NCBI RefSeq assembly: GCF_000143415.4
Contig: NW_003314284.1
Span: 1,096,984 to 1,160,983, forward strand
Direction of reading: 5' to 3'
Length of the DNA stretch: 64,000 nucleotides
Source of the DNA: Selaginella moellendorffii
Taxonomy: Eukaryota > Streptophyta > Lycopodiopsida > Selaginellales > Selaginellaceae
The first letter of the stretch is position 1. Every line of letters starts with the position of its first letter. This document shows, one piece after another, positions 22,571-32,863 of the stretch. The notes beneath the pieces were generated by a model, which saw only the letters and a list, made by a program, of their open reading frames with translations, ran no database searches and was not told the DNA's origin. Made by a program: the position numbers and the translations under genes.

Positions 22571-22674
22571 GAACCCTAAAGTTTTATTTCACCAAAAAGA
22601 ATGGGGGAAGAAAGGGGGGGAAAGGAAGAAATCCACATCAAATCTCTCCACTCTTCCCCGCTGCCGCCGCCGAT

Positions 22675-23328
22675 CTAGAAGTCGAAATTCCACACCTTCT
22701 CCATGAGCACCCGGACGTTCTTCGGTTCTTGGAGCGGCACATTGGCGGAGATCTTGCAAGCGCCGCTGCCATTCTCGGGATCCCTGCTCCACGCCAATCC
22801 CACCGTCTTCACCATATGATCGTAGGTCGCCTTGACGTTGTGATTGCCGGGGAACTTGTGCGCGATCCCCAGATTCCAGGCCCGGCTGGGAAACTCCACC
22901 CCCGGCTCGATGCTCGTGTGGCCATTGTGGACGTAGCACATCTTGACATGGCCCTTGTTGGTGGGGAAGATCATCCGGCCGTGGAGCTTGTTGGCGGGAT
23001 TGGCGATGAGAATCCCATCCACGACGAGCGCGTCTCGGGTCTTGGGCTGGTGCGTGTAGGAGACCTGGACATCCTTGTTGAGCAGCCGGCCGACGCCCGA
23101 GAATTGGAAGCGCGGCACTGCTTCGTGGACATCGTACTCGAGGACGAACGATCCGGGCTTCTCCACCCCGACCGTGAGCCCCTTGAGCCCCGCGCTGCGC
23201 ACGAAGGTCCGATCGGAGCAGGAGGCCCGCAATTGGAGATCGTCCACGCCCAGCCTCACCGATGCCGCCACCACCTGTCCGCCGCCCGAGTCATACTTGG
23301 TGAGAACGCTCGCCCTCGCCTTCTTCAT
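22675..23328 (-). CDS. OEP24: OEP24 outer-envelope pore protein of plastids
   Basis: Intronless, 217 aa, the usual length for OEP24. Family signatures are SVRLGVDDLQLRASCSDRTF, VGVEKPGSFVLEYDV, VQVSYTHQPK, HVKMCYVHNG, FKATYD-like NVKATYDHMVKTVGLAWSRD and the C-terminal VWNFDF. OEP24 forms a beta-barrel channel in the chloroplast outer envelope, permeable to triose phosphates, phosphate and other metabolites. The alternating hydrophobic pattern and lack of a cleavable transit peptide fit that. The gene lies just upstream of the PPR gene on the same strand. Confidence 0.9.
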   Translation of the reverse strand: MKKARASVLTKYDSGGGQVVAASVRLGVDDLQLRASCSDRTFVRSAGLKGLTVGVEKPGSFVLEYDVHEAVPRFQFSGVGRLLNKDVQVSYTHQPKTRDALVVDGILIANPANKLHGRMIFPTNKGHVKMCYVHNGHTSIEPGVEFPSRAWNLGIAHKFPGNHNVKATYDHMVKTVGLAWSRDPENGSGACKISANVPLQEPKNVRVLMEKVWNFDF

Positions 23329-23675
23329 CCCAGATCACACCCGCGATCGATCAATCCACGCGACGATCCAGTCGGCAGCGATGATCTAGATCTTCCTCCT
23401 GCCGCGGCTAGGGATTGGAGAGGTAGCGCTGCTGGTGGCGATGGCGACGATGCCGATTGCTGGGAATCGGCGGCAATGCCCAGGCTGCTTTTCCTCATCC
23501 CACCCGGGCAGGCATCGGTTAGGGCTCCCCACGCCCCAAGCCATAGTTTAAATTACAGCCGTCCACGTGTCTAGCGATTCGCAATCTACAAAAGCATATT
23601 CCTTTTCCCCTTAAACGTAGACCAGTCTTTTAAAGGTCAAAATTAAAGGCACTAAAACTAAAGAGAAGGGAGCTT

Positions 23676-24250
23676 TTAGATGAAGAGCCTTTCGTTGAGC
23701 GCGAAGTCGAGCATGAGCTTGGCCTTGATCTTGGACTCCACGGCCTGAGCCTTGGCGATGGCGAGCTCCTCCCTGAGCTCCGCGACCCTGGCCCTCTCCT
23801 GATCCAGCTCCGCCTTGAAGCGCTCCATCCGGGCGGAGCTATCCTGTGCCAGGGCCTGGAGCTCCATGCGCAGCTCCCGCGTCGCCTGCGCCGAGGCCTC
23901 CGCCCTCGCCTGCTTCACCGCCTCCTCCAATGCGGGCCTCGTGTGCTGCCGGATGCTCTCCTCCACGGCCAGCCACACCGGCGAGCTCTCGGCGTCCTCC
24001 ACTGCGCGGATTGGGGAAACCATTGTTAGCAGCACGCGAGGAGGGATTGGTCGATCGATCGCGGATGGGGAAAACATTGCTAGCAGCGGGATTGATCGAT
24101 CGAACACTCACCTTCGGCCGGATCGGGGCCGGGAGGGGCATCGCCGAGATACGCATTGACTCGCATCAGCAAAGAGTCCTCTTCGTCGTTCGGCTCCGCG
24201 GGAGGGGCGTTCTCCACCTCGCCGTGCTGGTCGTCGCTCCTATTGGCCAT
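23676..24250 (-). CDS. Small coiled-coil protein of unknown function
   Basis: Two exons, 24112-24250 and 23676-24001 (465 nt, 154 aa), joined by a 110-nt GT-AG intron in phase 1. The first exon encodes an acidic region (EPNDEEDSLL then VNAYLGDAPPGPDP). The second encodes one long Ala/Glu/Arg-rich helix (ESIRQHTRPALEEAVKQARA ... KAELDQERARVAELREELAI) ending in KLMLDFALNERLFI. The helix strongly predicts a coiled coil. I do not recognise the family. The gene shares a short upstream region with the tRNA-Met gene on the other strand. Confidence 0.7.
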
Positions 24251-24345
24251 TTCTCCTCTCCCCCCCAGGAACCCTAAAACCTTTAGTTTTAACAGTGCCA
24301 TGCTTCCTCGTATAAAAGGTTTTTGTTTGAAAAGAATACTGTCAG

Positions 24346-24430
24346 GGGGTGGTGGCGCAGTTGGCTAGCGCGTAGGTCTCATAGCTTCTGAGTTATCCTG
24401 AGGTCGAGAGTTCGAGCCTCTCTCACCCCA
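24346..24430 (+). tRNA. Elongator tRNA-Met(CAT) with short intron
   Basis: 85 nt starting GGGGTGG and ending TCACCCCA, so the acceptor stem pairs with one G-T wobble. A-box TGGCGCAGTTGGC, anticodon CAT, and T-arm GAGAG TTCGAGC CTCTC with a perfect 5-bp stem. The segment just 3' of the anticodon is about 11 nt too long, as in the intron-bearing elongator tRNA-Met of land plants; that tRNA and tRNA-Tyr are the usual intron-containing nuclear tRNAs in plants. A TATAAAAG box lies about 35 bp upstream and T-runs (pol III terminators) follow within 10-25 bp. Confidence 0.93.
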
Positions 24431-24868
24431 ACGGCTTATTTTTTGCCCTTTTTTAAAAAGAGCATGAAAAACATGGGCATATGATGAAAATCCCCGACAG
24501 CCAATCAGCGTATTCTTTTTGCCACGTGGACCACGTCATTGCCTGCTTGTTTGCCGCTCGCCTCTCTCTCTCAAGCTTCCACTGAGAGACACGCATTCTC
24601 TAGTCTGGCATTGCCAGGATAAAGAAGCTCTTCTTTAGTGCTCCTCATCAATCGCGCTATAGGGCTGCAAAGCATCGAAATATTTCGCGATCCCCTGATT
24701 TTCGGAGCTTCTAGGGCATAGATCGCTGCTCCAATCAAGTCTTGGAAAGACTTTTGCGGCATTGCTCGCTCTTCTCTCCAGCGCTAGGGTTTTACAGGCG
24801 AGGAGCCATCACAATGCGGGCGCTATCGATAATCTGTGGCGCGCCATAGCGGTTAGTCTGGCAGGGGC
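24431..24868. promoter_or_regulatory. MurA upstream region
   Basis: About 440 bp between the tRNA and the MurA start. It starts with pol III T-runs and contains an ACGTGG-type core (CCACGTGGAC, about 24520), a G-box-like element often found in light-regulated plastid genes. An upstream out-of-frame ATG at 24762 opens an ORF overlapping the MurA start. Confidence 0.4.
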
Positions 24869-26779
24869 ATGGCTCCTGCTGCGGCCATGGCCGGGCTCGC
24901 TTGCTCGTGCCTGGCGCTCAATCACCACAGCTGGGGAAATGCCGACGGAATCCTCTCCGCTTGGCCATCGCGATCCCTGCATGCTCATGGAATCGCCAGT
25001 CGCCGTGTCTGGAGCAGCGGATTTAGTAGAAGAGATCTTCGTTTCTCCAGATGGACATTTGCGACTCCAACTCCAGTTCACGCTCAGGCTCAAGCAGCTC
25101 CGGTGATAAACGAGAAAAATAATCTGGTAAGCACCAATCCATCGAGCTTGCCACCACTCACCAGTGCTCCAGCTAGTTATCCAGAGTGCCTTGAGATCCA
25201 AGGCGGCACAGTTCTATCTGGCCACGTCCAGATAAGTGGTGCCAAGAACTCGGCGCTAGCAGTTCTCGCTGGTGCCTTGTGTACCAACGATCAAGTCAGC
25301 CTCCGGATGGTTCCGGACCTCCATGACATCCGGAGGATGTTCCAGGTGCTCCAGTCAGTCGGGGTGCGCATCAGACGAGAGGCTTGCGACATTGTGATTG
25401 ACTCTCGTCATATCACTTCGGTGGAGCCGTGCCCCGACGTCGTGAGGAAGCTCAGAGCGAGCTTCTTTGTCATCGGTGCTCTTGTGGGACGACAGGGTGA
25501 AGCGGTAGTTCCTCTACCTGGTGGTTGCAACATTGGAGCTAGACCGATTGATCTTCACGTCCGTGGCTTGCAAGCTTTGGGAGCGCAAGTGAAAGTCAGG
25601 CTAGTGATGTTTCCTTTTTTATTTTATTTTATTTCTCCTTGTTGACAACTCATCCAACGTTGTACTTTGCAGGCATGGGAAAGTTCATGCTCGAGCAGCG
25701 AATGGATCAAAACTGGTCGGTGGGAGCTTCTGTCTTGACTATCCGAGCGTTGGCGCGACGGAGACGTTGATGATGGCTGCGGCACTGGCAGATGGCAAGT
25801 CGACGTTGTACAATGTCGCTCAGGTATGATTTTCTTACGTTGCTGCCTTCTCATGAAACGTAATGCATGGAAAGAATTAACGTCGTTCAGGAACCCGAGG
25901 TTGTGGATCTTGCGGAGTTTCTGAACTCTTGTGGTGCAAACATAACTGGTGCAGGAACCAAGTGTCTCTCGGTCGAAGGGGTCCCGAGATTGCACGGGAC
26001 GTCGTTTACGATAATTCCAGATCGCATTGAAGCTGGGACATTCTTGATGGCCGCAGCCATAACACGGTCATCCATTTCCATGTCTCGAGTTGTGCCTCGA
26101 CACTTGGTTGCTGTTGTGAGCAAGCTACAACAAATCGGCTGCAAAATTGTGCAAACCGCACCCGACGGGCTCGAGGTAAATTCCTCGTGATCAAGTGGCT
26201 TGGCGGTATGTACCACGAGTTCGTGCAGGTGACTTGCGGTTCGCGTCTCCAAAGGCTGGATGTGACAACCCTTCCGTATCCTGGTTTTCCCACTGACTTG
26301 CAACCACAGATGTCATCTCTTATGACAACTTGTTGCGGACAAAGTATCGTGGAAGAAACTGTATTTGAGAGCAGGATGCGGCACGGTAAAAACTTTGAGT
26401 GTTCCATTGCGCTGCTATTTCATGGTGAGGTACTGTGCAGTGGAGGAGCTTCAAAAGCTGGGAGCTAAAATAAGAGTGAGCAAGAACTTAGCATTTATAA
26501 GTGGCAAGGACCAAGGAAGGTATAGCGTTTTTGGGTCGTTCTTTTGCAACATCATGCGTGTGGTTTCTTGGCAGCTCTTTGTACGGAGCCCCGGTTCTAG
26601 CAACGGATTTACGAGCGGGAGCCGCTTTGGTTCTTGCTGGAATGGCTGGTGAAGGCGTCACCACTATTGAAGGTGTCAGTCACATTGACAGGGGCTACGA
26701 AAAACTCGATGTTAAACTTGCCAAACTCGGGGCCAAACTAACTAGGAAAGCTTGTTTACCGTCTGAGCTGACACTCTGA
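24869..26779 (+). CDS. murA: UDP-N-acetylglucosamine 1-carboxyvinyltransferase (MurA), plastid-targeted
   Basis: Six exons: 24869-25599, 25673-25823, 25891-26175, 26229-26385, 26441-26519 and 26575-26779 (1608 nt, 535 aa; phases consistent). MurA transfers enolpyruvate from PEP to UDP-GlcNAc, the first committed step of peptidoglycan synthesis. Visible family features are ISGAKNSAL (catalytic Lys, about residue 126), [12 protein letters not shown] with the catalytic Cys at about 220 (the fosfomycin target), [61 protein letters not shown] and [14 protein letters not shown]...HIDRGYE. About 100 N-terminal residues precede the core and are Ser/Arg-rich, fitting a transit peptide. Intron 1 has a GC donor. 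All catalytic blocks are intact, so the enzyme should be active. Confidence 0.93.
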
Positions 26780-27052
26780 TGAGACGTTTCGTGCAGTTTT
26801 GTGCTGTGATTTCTTTTTGCTGTTCCTCATTTTGAGACGATAATCTGAGGAGGTAATAAATTTTTTCTCCACCGTGCTGACCAATCAGTAGTTATTTGTC
26901 GGATGGCGTGAAACTCAGAAGAAGATTATCAACAATCCAGCGTACGAAAAACGTCTATATTTGCAAGAACGAGGAACGCTCCAAAAGCGTGGAAGGTAAG
27001 GAGGTTTCTCTTTCAGTAAAAATTCGATCCTTCTTACTCTTTCAGCTCGAAG

Positions 27053-28108
27053 ATGTCTAAACTCCAGGCTCAAGCAAGGGTCCCCTGCAAAGCTCCTGAC
27101 TGTTTGAGGTCGTTTACGAGCAAGGAGTACATGCTACAACATTTCAGAGATAGTCACGGCCAATGTTCTGGCTCAACCAAGGCTCCCTCGGCCCCAACTC
27201 CTACTCCGAAAGTCCTGGCCTGCAGTGACTGTGGAGCGAAGTTCCGGGATCACCAGCAGCTCCATCAGCACCAGCGGTCGTCAGCAGCGCATATGAAGGT
27301 GTCCGGCCCACGGGACGGGGGAAAGCACTTCTCATGCTTCGTGTGCGGCGCGAAGTTCGACTCCCCGCAGTACCTGGACCAGCACTTCCTGGTAAAGCAC
27401 GCAGGTAACCACTCCTCTGGCCAGTTTCCAGAAGCTCTCTCGTTATTTACCCGTGTTTTTTCAGTGGAGGGCATGCGCAGGGACGACCCGGAACGAGGAA
27501 GAGTCTTGGCATACTTCCGTGCCAAATGGAACCATCCAGGCAGCGAAGCGTCCATCATTGACATCCTCCGCGTGTACAATCCGGGTCACAGGGTGAAGCG
27601 GTTCGCGGACTACAGAGAAAAGCTGATGGCCCAGAGAGGCAGCAGGGACGAGAAGATTGGAAAGAATGGAAACGAGGTCCTGCGCTTCCACGGCACGACG
27701 GTCCTGTGCGGGCTCGGGACGCCGCAGCAGCAGTCACTGTGCAGCAATCTCTCGTGCAGCCTCTGCAACATCATCCTGGCCGGATTCAAGAAGAAGAAAG
27801 CAAAGGTGGATGGATTCCTCCGGTTTGGGGCGGGGATCTATGTGACGGCAACCAGCAGCAAGGCAAACGACTATGTCAAGGCCTACGGCAGCTCCTCGGG
27901 TTCCAGACACCATGCCATGCTCGTGTGTAAGGTTCTGGCCGGGCGAGTGTTCAAGGTGACCGAGGACAGGCCCGAGTTGGTTGCTCCACCGGATGGCTAT
28001 CACTCCGTGTCTGGTGAAGTGGGAGGGATACTCAACTTTGATGAGCTTGTGGTGTATGATAATGCTGCCATCCTTCCTCAGTCTATTATTGTCTATGATA
28101 TCATGTAG
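27053..28108 (+). CDS. C2H2 zinc-finger protein with PARP-type ADP-ribosyltransferase domain
   Basis: Single coding exon, 351 aa. Three C2H2 fingers are visible: C12/C17/H30/H35, C57/C60 with His near 73 and 80, and C95/C98/H111/H116. From about residue 205 the sequence is an ART fold: FHGTT (H213), FLRFGAGIYVTATSSKANDY (Y263) and FDELVVYDNAAILPQSIIVY (E331). The H-Y-E triad expected for poly/mono-ADP-ribosylation is therefore intact. PARP-like domains joined to C2H2 fingers are known in plants and fungi, but their substrates are not established. A possible 5' UTR intron ends at the CTTTCAG just before the ATG. A nuclear, nucleic-acid-linked role is inference. Confidence 0.82.
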   Translation: MSKLQAQARVPCKAPDCLRSFTSKEYMLQHFRDSHGQCSGSTKAPSAPTPTPKVLACSDCGAKFRDHQQLHQHQRSSAAHMKVSGPRDGGKHFSCFVCGAKFDSPQYLDQHFLVKHAGNHSSGQFPEALSLFTRVFSVEGMRRDDPERGRVLAYFRAKWNHPGSEASIIDILRVYNPGHRVKRFADYREKLMAQRGSRDEKIGKNGNEVLRFHGTTVLCGLGTPQQQSLCSNLSCSLCNIILAGFKKKKAKVDGFLRFGAGIYVTATSSKANDYVKAYGSSSGSRHHAMLVCKVLAGRVFKVTEDRPELVAPPDGYHSVSGEVGGILNFDELVVYDNAAILPQSIIVYDIM

Positions 28109-28298
28109 ACAATGCATCCAAAGTTTGCTAAAATTTTAGCTATAGTTTAAATTCAAGTATTTAAAGGTACTCAACTATCCCCTTAAGCTTTGCATAACTA
28201 GTTCCCGATTTTTAATCACAGCCAGTAACCTTTTCCTTTTTCCCTAACTCTATATAAATTAGCTTGTGCATTAGGTTTTGCCATAAGGTTTTGGCGAG

Positions 28299-29261
28299 AT
28301 GACGAGGTGGTCGAGGATCTTAGTGTTCGTGGTTGAAATCTTGGCTCTCTGCGTGTGCGTGTATGGGAGGTCGATTCCTCAACTGAGGACTATCTACATG
28401 GGAGATTCAATCTTCGACGTGGGCACAAACAAATATGTGAAGGATTCAGTTTCGCGCTGTGATTTTGTGCCATATGGGGAGACGAGGTTTAGAAAGCCAT
28501 CCGGAAGGTGTAGTGATGGGTTTATAATTCCAGATCTGATAAACAAGGCGATAGGTTTGCCCTTTTCAAGACCATTCTTGGGCTTGAAAGCTGGGAGTCA
28601 ATTTCCACTAAGCATCAACTTTGCTTCATACGGCAGTGGTTTACTTGACTCGACTCACTCGGACTGGGGCGTTGTGTCATTTAACGAGCAACTTAAGCAG
28701 CTTGGGCAACTCTCCAAGAAGAATCTCAATCTCAATGATTTTGTGGTTGTGATATCTTCTAGTGGGAACGATATTGCAGCAAATCTTCAAGACATAGCTA
28801 ATGTTGACTTGAAAGCAATGTTAACATCACTCGAGAAGGGCTTACAAGAGCTGTACAATCATGGATTTCGGAAGACTATCTACTCTAGTGTTGGGGCACT
28901 AGGATGTTCGCCTATTGTGACTTCCGGAGGGAGATGTGTGAGTGAGATTAACAATCTGGTGGAAGAATTCAATATACAAGCTCGGGAGATTGTTTTGGGG
29001 GTGGCAAAGAAGTTTCCAGGGATGAAAGGAGCATTTGTGGATGGTTACTCTTTGATTAAATCATATGTGGACAATCCAAAGAGGTTTGGATTTAAGAAAG
29101 CTGGTGGTTGTTGCCCCAACTGCCTTTCACAAAAGAACACATTTAGTGGGTTGTGCAAGAATCCAAGTGATTATGTCTTCTGGGATATAATACACCCAAC
29201 TGAACACACGTACACACGCTTAACTAAGGAATTCATGAAGCAAATTAAAAAATTATTGTAA
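28299..29261 (+). CDS. GDSL-type esterase/lipase
   Basis: Intronless, 320 aa, with an N-terminal hydrophobic signal peptide (about residues 7-23). Block I is YMGDSIFDVGTN with the nucleophile Ser at 37, block III is SSSGNDI, and block V is DIIHPTEHTY with the catalytic Asp and His. Secreted plant GDSL enzymes hydrolyse cutin, wax or other cell-wall esters. Compared with seed-plant relatives (about 360 aa) it is slightly short and lacks the multi-exon structure. It is more AT-rich than its neighbours. A TATATAAAT box lies about 45 bp upstream of the ATG. Confidence 0.88.
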   Translation: MTRWSRILVFVVEILALCVCVYGRSIPQLRTIYMGDSIFDVGTNKYVKDSVSRCDFVPYGETRFRKPSGRCSDGFIIPDLINKAIGLPFSRPFLGLKAGSQFPLSINFASYGSGLLDSTHSDWGVVSFNEQLKQLGQLSKKNLNLNDFVVVISSSGNDIAANLQDIANVDLKAMLTSLEKGLQELYNHGFRKTIYSSVGALGCSPIVTSGGRCVSEINNLVEEFNIQAREIVLGVAKKFPGMKGAFVDGYSLIKSYVDNPKRFGFKKAGGCCPNCLSQKNTFSGLCKNPSDYVFWDIIHPTEHTYTRLTKEFMKQIKKLL

Positions 29262-32200
29262 AATTAACAAATTATATTAGCTATTAAAAAAAATTGAATT
29301 TCTTACTATATTTCATTCTTTGTTATTACATTATATAAGTAAAAAATTAACATCTCAAGTTTATAATTTCTTGCTTAAGAGAGCAAATACCGTTTTCTTG
29401 TACTCTCAAATATTTTGCATGTGTTGCCTTGACTGGAGAAAAGGTCTTGTTCCGAGGATTTCATCCGTTTGAACGTCGTTGCACGGGATCGACAGATTTT
29501 TAGTTGTTGTTTGAATCGAATCGTACTTGCTATTTCCCCTTCAATGCCCCAGTCCAACTCCGCTGATCGATCAACTATAAAACGCCACTTGCTAGGCTAC
29601 TTGCTGCGATGATTCTCCACGGGCTCCCTCCGCCTCGCCATTGCCGACAACGACATAGCCTCCCTCAATAACGGTTTGCCAAAAGAGCCGAGGCCTCGTA
29701 ACTTTGGTCCTTTGTGCATGGTACTCCTCAAACATCTCCAAGCAAATACGAACTAATTCAAGGATCAAAAGAAAAAAAGTGTGAGCTTGCTTTGATCTGA
29801 TCGAACCGCATATGATCACCGACTCAAGCTTAACATATAATGGTTGTACTTGCGACAAGGAATCCAGTCAAGGGTCAGCTGCCATTACGCTAACTTTTCC
29901 GAAGTAGGAATTCAGGTTGTTCTTGCGCCAGGCAGAGAAAGCACAAGGCCAGGGTTTAAAGAAAGCAGCACGGTAAAAGGCTACGTACTACTACTACTAG
30001 TATACTATATAGATTTATTGAATGAATAGCTATATAGTTCGTTCAGAAGCAAATGCAGCCGTGGGTGGCTGTATACCGTGCAGTATGCAGCCGTTGCACA
30101 GCGCAGCACCATGGCTGGGCTAAGTTATCGTTTCCGAGTGACCTTACCGCCACCATTGGCCATGAAAGCCACGTACAGCGCTCGCAACAGTAGTATTTGT
30201 TGCAAGCAGCTTTTGCTGCTGCTGCTGCTGCTGCTGCTGCTACTGCTGAGGTCGCTTTCGCTCCGCCCCAAATCGATTCCAACCAAGCGAGCAAGGGGTA
30301 ATCTCTTTCTTAGAGTCAAACCAGCGCATTTAAAAACCCCATCTCCAGCTTCCGCTTTAGTGTATTCATGAGCCGTGAACTTTCTTCTTTATCTATTATA
30401 TAGATGTATCTAGATTAGATTATAGATTTCGATTTCATGGAGGCGACGACGAAAGCACAGAGAGAGAGAGAACTCGCCTCGTTAATCGTAAGTCAGCCAG
30501 CTAGTTTCGATACCTCCTTGTCTGTCTGCCTGTCTACTGCGTGCTGGTGGCGCCTGTTATGGAGCATTCTCGAGAGAGATATGGCGAACCTTGAGAGGAT
30601 CTAAAAAAATTATTCTAGATGACAATGGTGTATATATTACAAAAAGAGGAAGAAAAACAAACCAGTCAATATCAGCTGTGCGCTTCTCAGCCACGTTTTC
30701 ACAATTATATGTGTAATGAAAAGCGCGCAGGGAAACATCTAAGACGTGCTTGCAAGCGGTCTTGGAAGTCTCTCGTGGTCAAGACGAGTTAATGGCGCTG
30801 GAAAGAGATGGCCACGGTTTAGAAGGGGATCGGTCGCAGCTCGCAGCTTGGTTCAAATCTCATGTGCTGAACTAGCTTTCTCTCTGATCCTTTCCTGAGT
30901 TGGTTTTAATCCCTGTCCCAATGGCTGCATGAATACATTGTAACTACCACGTCGCCATGCTTACAACAGTTGCCAGGGGGAGTCGTCCTCGGAGCAGCAA
31001 CAGCAGCAAGCGAGGAGCGCAGCAACAGCTTCGGCTTCTGGAATCTCCGATTAATGTCGTGAAAGAGACGTGCTTTCTTGCTTGCACACACACATAAAAA
31101 CACCTACACACACTCGCATACAACACTTCTGTCAACTTTTATTATATCACACAGGTCAGAAATCAGAATCAGCAACAGCAGCAGCAGCAGCAGCGGCAGC
31201 AGAAAGCAGCAAACAAGAGCAGCAGAAAGACTTATGAGAGCAGATAGAGAGACAAACGCAAAGAGGCAAAAAACACTATGGAAGCACTGGGATCTGTAGA
31301 GTGAAAACAAGAGAGAAAACAAAGGGGCGGTGCAAAACCCAAGGGGTGCCAATTGCTCTCTCATTTGCAAAGCGGCAGCTTGCACAGTACCCTCATACGT
31401 AGACCTTGTCTCTTTGTATAGTTTTTTACTATTGCTGCTTTCTCCTGCGATCTTCCTGCATTGAAGTTTGCAATGGAGGGGGAGGAAGTGAATCAAATCA
31501 CCGGGCACAGAGATGCTATTGTCATGCCAGCCAAGAGCATGGGATTTATCAATCCGCGAGAGCGTTGCGTTTGTAGATTAGTTATTATGCGGTGGTGTTT
31601 GCATTTTATATTTCTACAATTTCACAACTTGTTACGCAACGATTATAAGCAGAACACAAGGACAGAATGGGACTTGTCCAGGACTGCCTATAATAATCAT
31701 AATAATAAAAATAATAAGAGAAGCTGATTTAGAACGGCAACTTCGAAACTTCGGTGAGCATTTGCCTGTCGTTGTGTTGGTTTTGCTTTGGCCGTTCCTT
31801 GAAGGAATCTGTGCACCGCAATGCCGAGATTTTTTAGGAAAAAAGCCTTGCGGAATTGCTGCGGTGCGCAGCATTGCGAAAACCAAAACACCCAGCTCCG
31901 AGTTGACTTGTAATGCAGTCGTAGATCGATCACGAATCACGAAAGAAGTGGAGCTCCCGAGGCCAAACAACGTGCACTTCACGACGCTATGCTTCGGGAA
32001 CCAGATCTTATTGTTGTTTCGGATGAAAAGTCACTGATCTCAGGAGCAGTACATACTACAATTCTACGTGGTAACGAAAGCTTTCCCACCATGATCACGA
32101 CAGATCAGAACGAAAAAGTCTTGTCCGTGGTGAAGGAAGTCAAGAGCTATCACGAAACCATGCTGTAGACAACAAACGAAGAAACTAGAGTTCTCCCTGC

Positions 32201-32321
32201 AACTCTGTGCAGCTCACAGATCTATTTCAAATGCTACAGTTTTGTTGACAAACTTACCTGCATGGATGCATGGATTCGAGAGAGAGAGCGCGTAGTCGAC
32301 GACGAAGGCGAGAGTGAATGG
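29262..32321. other. Intergenic, no protein gene supported
   Basis: About 3 kb. It contains simple repeats: a (CTG)n run near 30211-30245, AG-rich tracts near 30463, a CA tract near 31085, and (CAG)n near 31170-31200. Open frames here are products of those repeats or lack any family signal. The part below 32320 probably includes the 3' portion of the minus-strand MIR166 primary transcript. A 56-nt hairpin with an 8-bp perfect terminal stem lies at 31811-31866. Confidence 0.5.
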
Positions 32322-32322
32322 T

Positions 32323-32463
32323 GCAATCTCAGATGAGGGGAATGAAGCCTGGTCCGAGAGCGCACATTTCTGGCACAGTTCTTCTGGAGTACTTCCCAGG
32401 AGAGAAAAGATCAAAGGAATGCCTCCCTCGAGCCAGGCAACAATCCCCACATCCAGGACTTGC
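32323..32463 (-). ncRNA. MIR166: MIR166 precursor
   Basis: On the minus strand, positions 32357 to 32337 spell the 21-nt mature miR166 exactly as conserved in land plants (starts TCGGACCAGG, ends TTCATTCCCC). The star strand lies at 32446 to 32426 (starts GGATTGTTGC, ends CTGGCTCGAGG), in the 5' arm as expected. The arms pair through the 21-mers with the usual small internal bulges, and beyond them (GATG with CATC, GCAA with TTGC), giving a foldback of about 141 nt. miR166 directs cleavage of class III HD-ZIP mRNAs, controlling meristem, vascular and lateral-organ polarity. Confidence 0.96.
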
Positions 32464-32778
32464 TCCGCAATCGATCTCATCCTCTCACACGTGAACTCAA
32501 GGAGGAAGGGATTGATTGGTAGGGAGGGAAAAGAGAAAACCCAACCATCGAGGAGCGACAAAACGGAAAGACAAGAATTGGGTGTGAATCTCACAGCCCG
32601 CGCTGCCGAATTTTGAATCGCGGCCAGGACAATCTTGGCATGCTGCTGGCAATCGAGCAAGAACCCCCATGCCTTCTCCTCCCGGAAAGATGAGAGAGAG
32701 AGAGAGAGGAAAGCGAAGAAGAACGAAGAAAGAAGAAGAAGAAGAAGCGAACGGAGGGTTTCCAAAGAATGGGCTCTT

Positions 32779-32786
32779 ATTTTATA
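32779..32786 (-). promoter_or_regulatory. TATA box of the MIR166 transcription unit
   Basis: TATAAAAT on the minus strand, about 320 bp upstream of the hairpin. The predicted transcript leader downstream is GA-rich (read on plus). Long GA microsatellites at 32694-32710 and 32809-32850 flank it and may act as GAGA-type elements. Confidence 0.55.
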
Positions 32787-32863
32787 GCAGGGAAGACTCG
32801 AATCGATCGAGAGAGAGAGAGAGAGCGTGAGAGAGAGAGAGACCGAGAGAGAGGCGCGCAAGA

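Noticed and set aside
30078-30371. 97-codon frame with poly-Leu
   Set aside because: The Leu run is a CTG microsatellite; flanks carry no family signal.
32214-32861. 215-codon open frame on the minus strand
   Set aside because: Low-complexity Leu/Ser-rich translation of CT/GA repeats, and it spans the MIR166 hairpin; not a protein gene.
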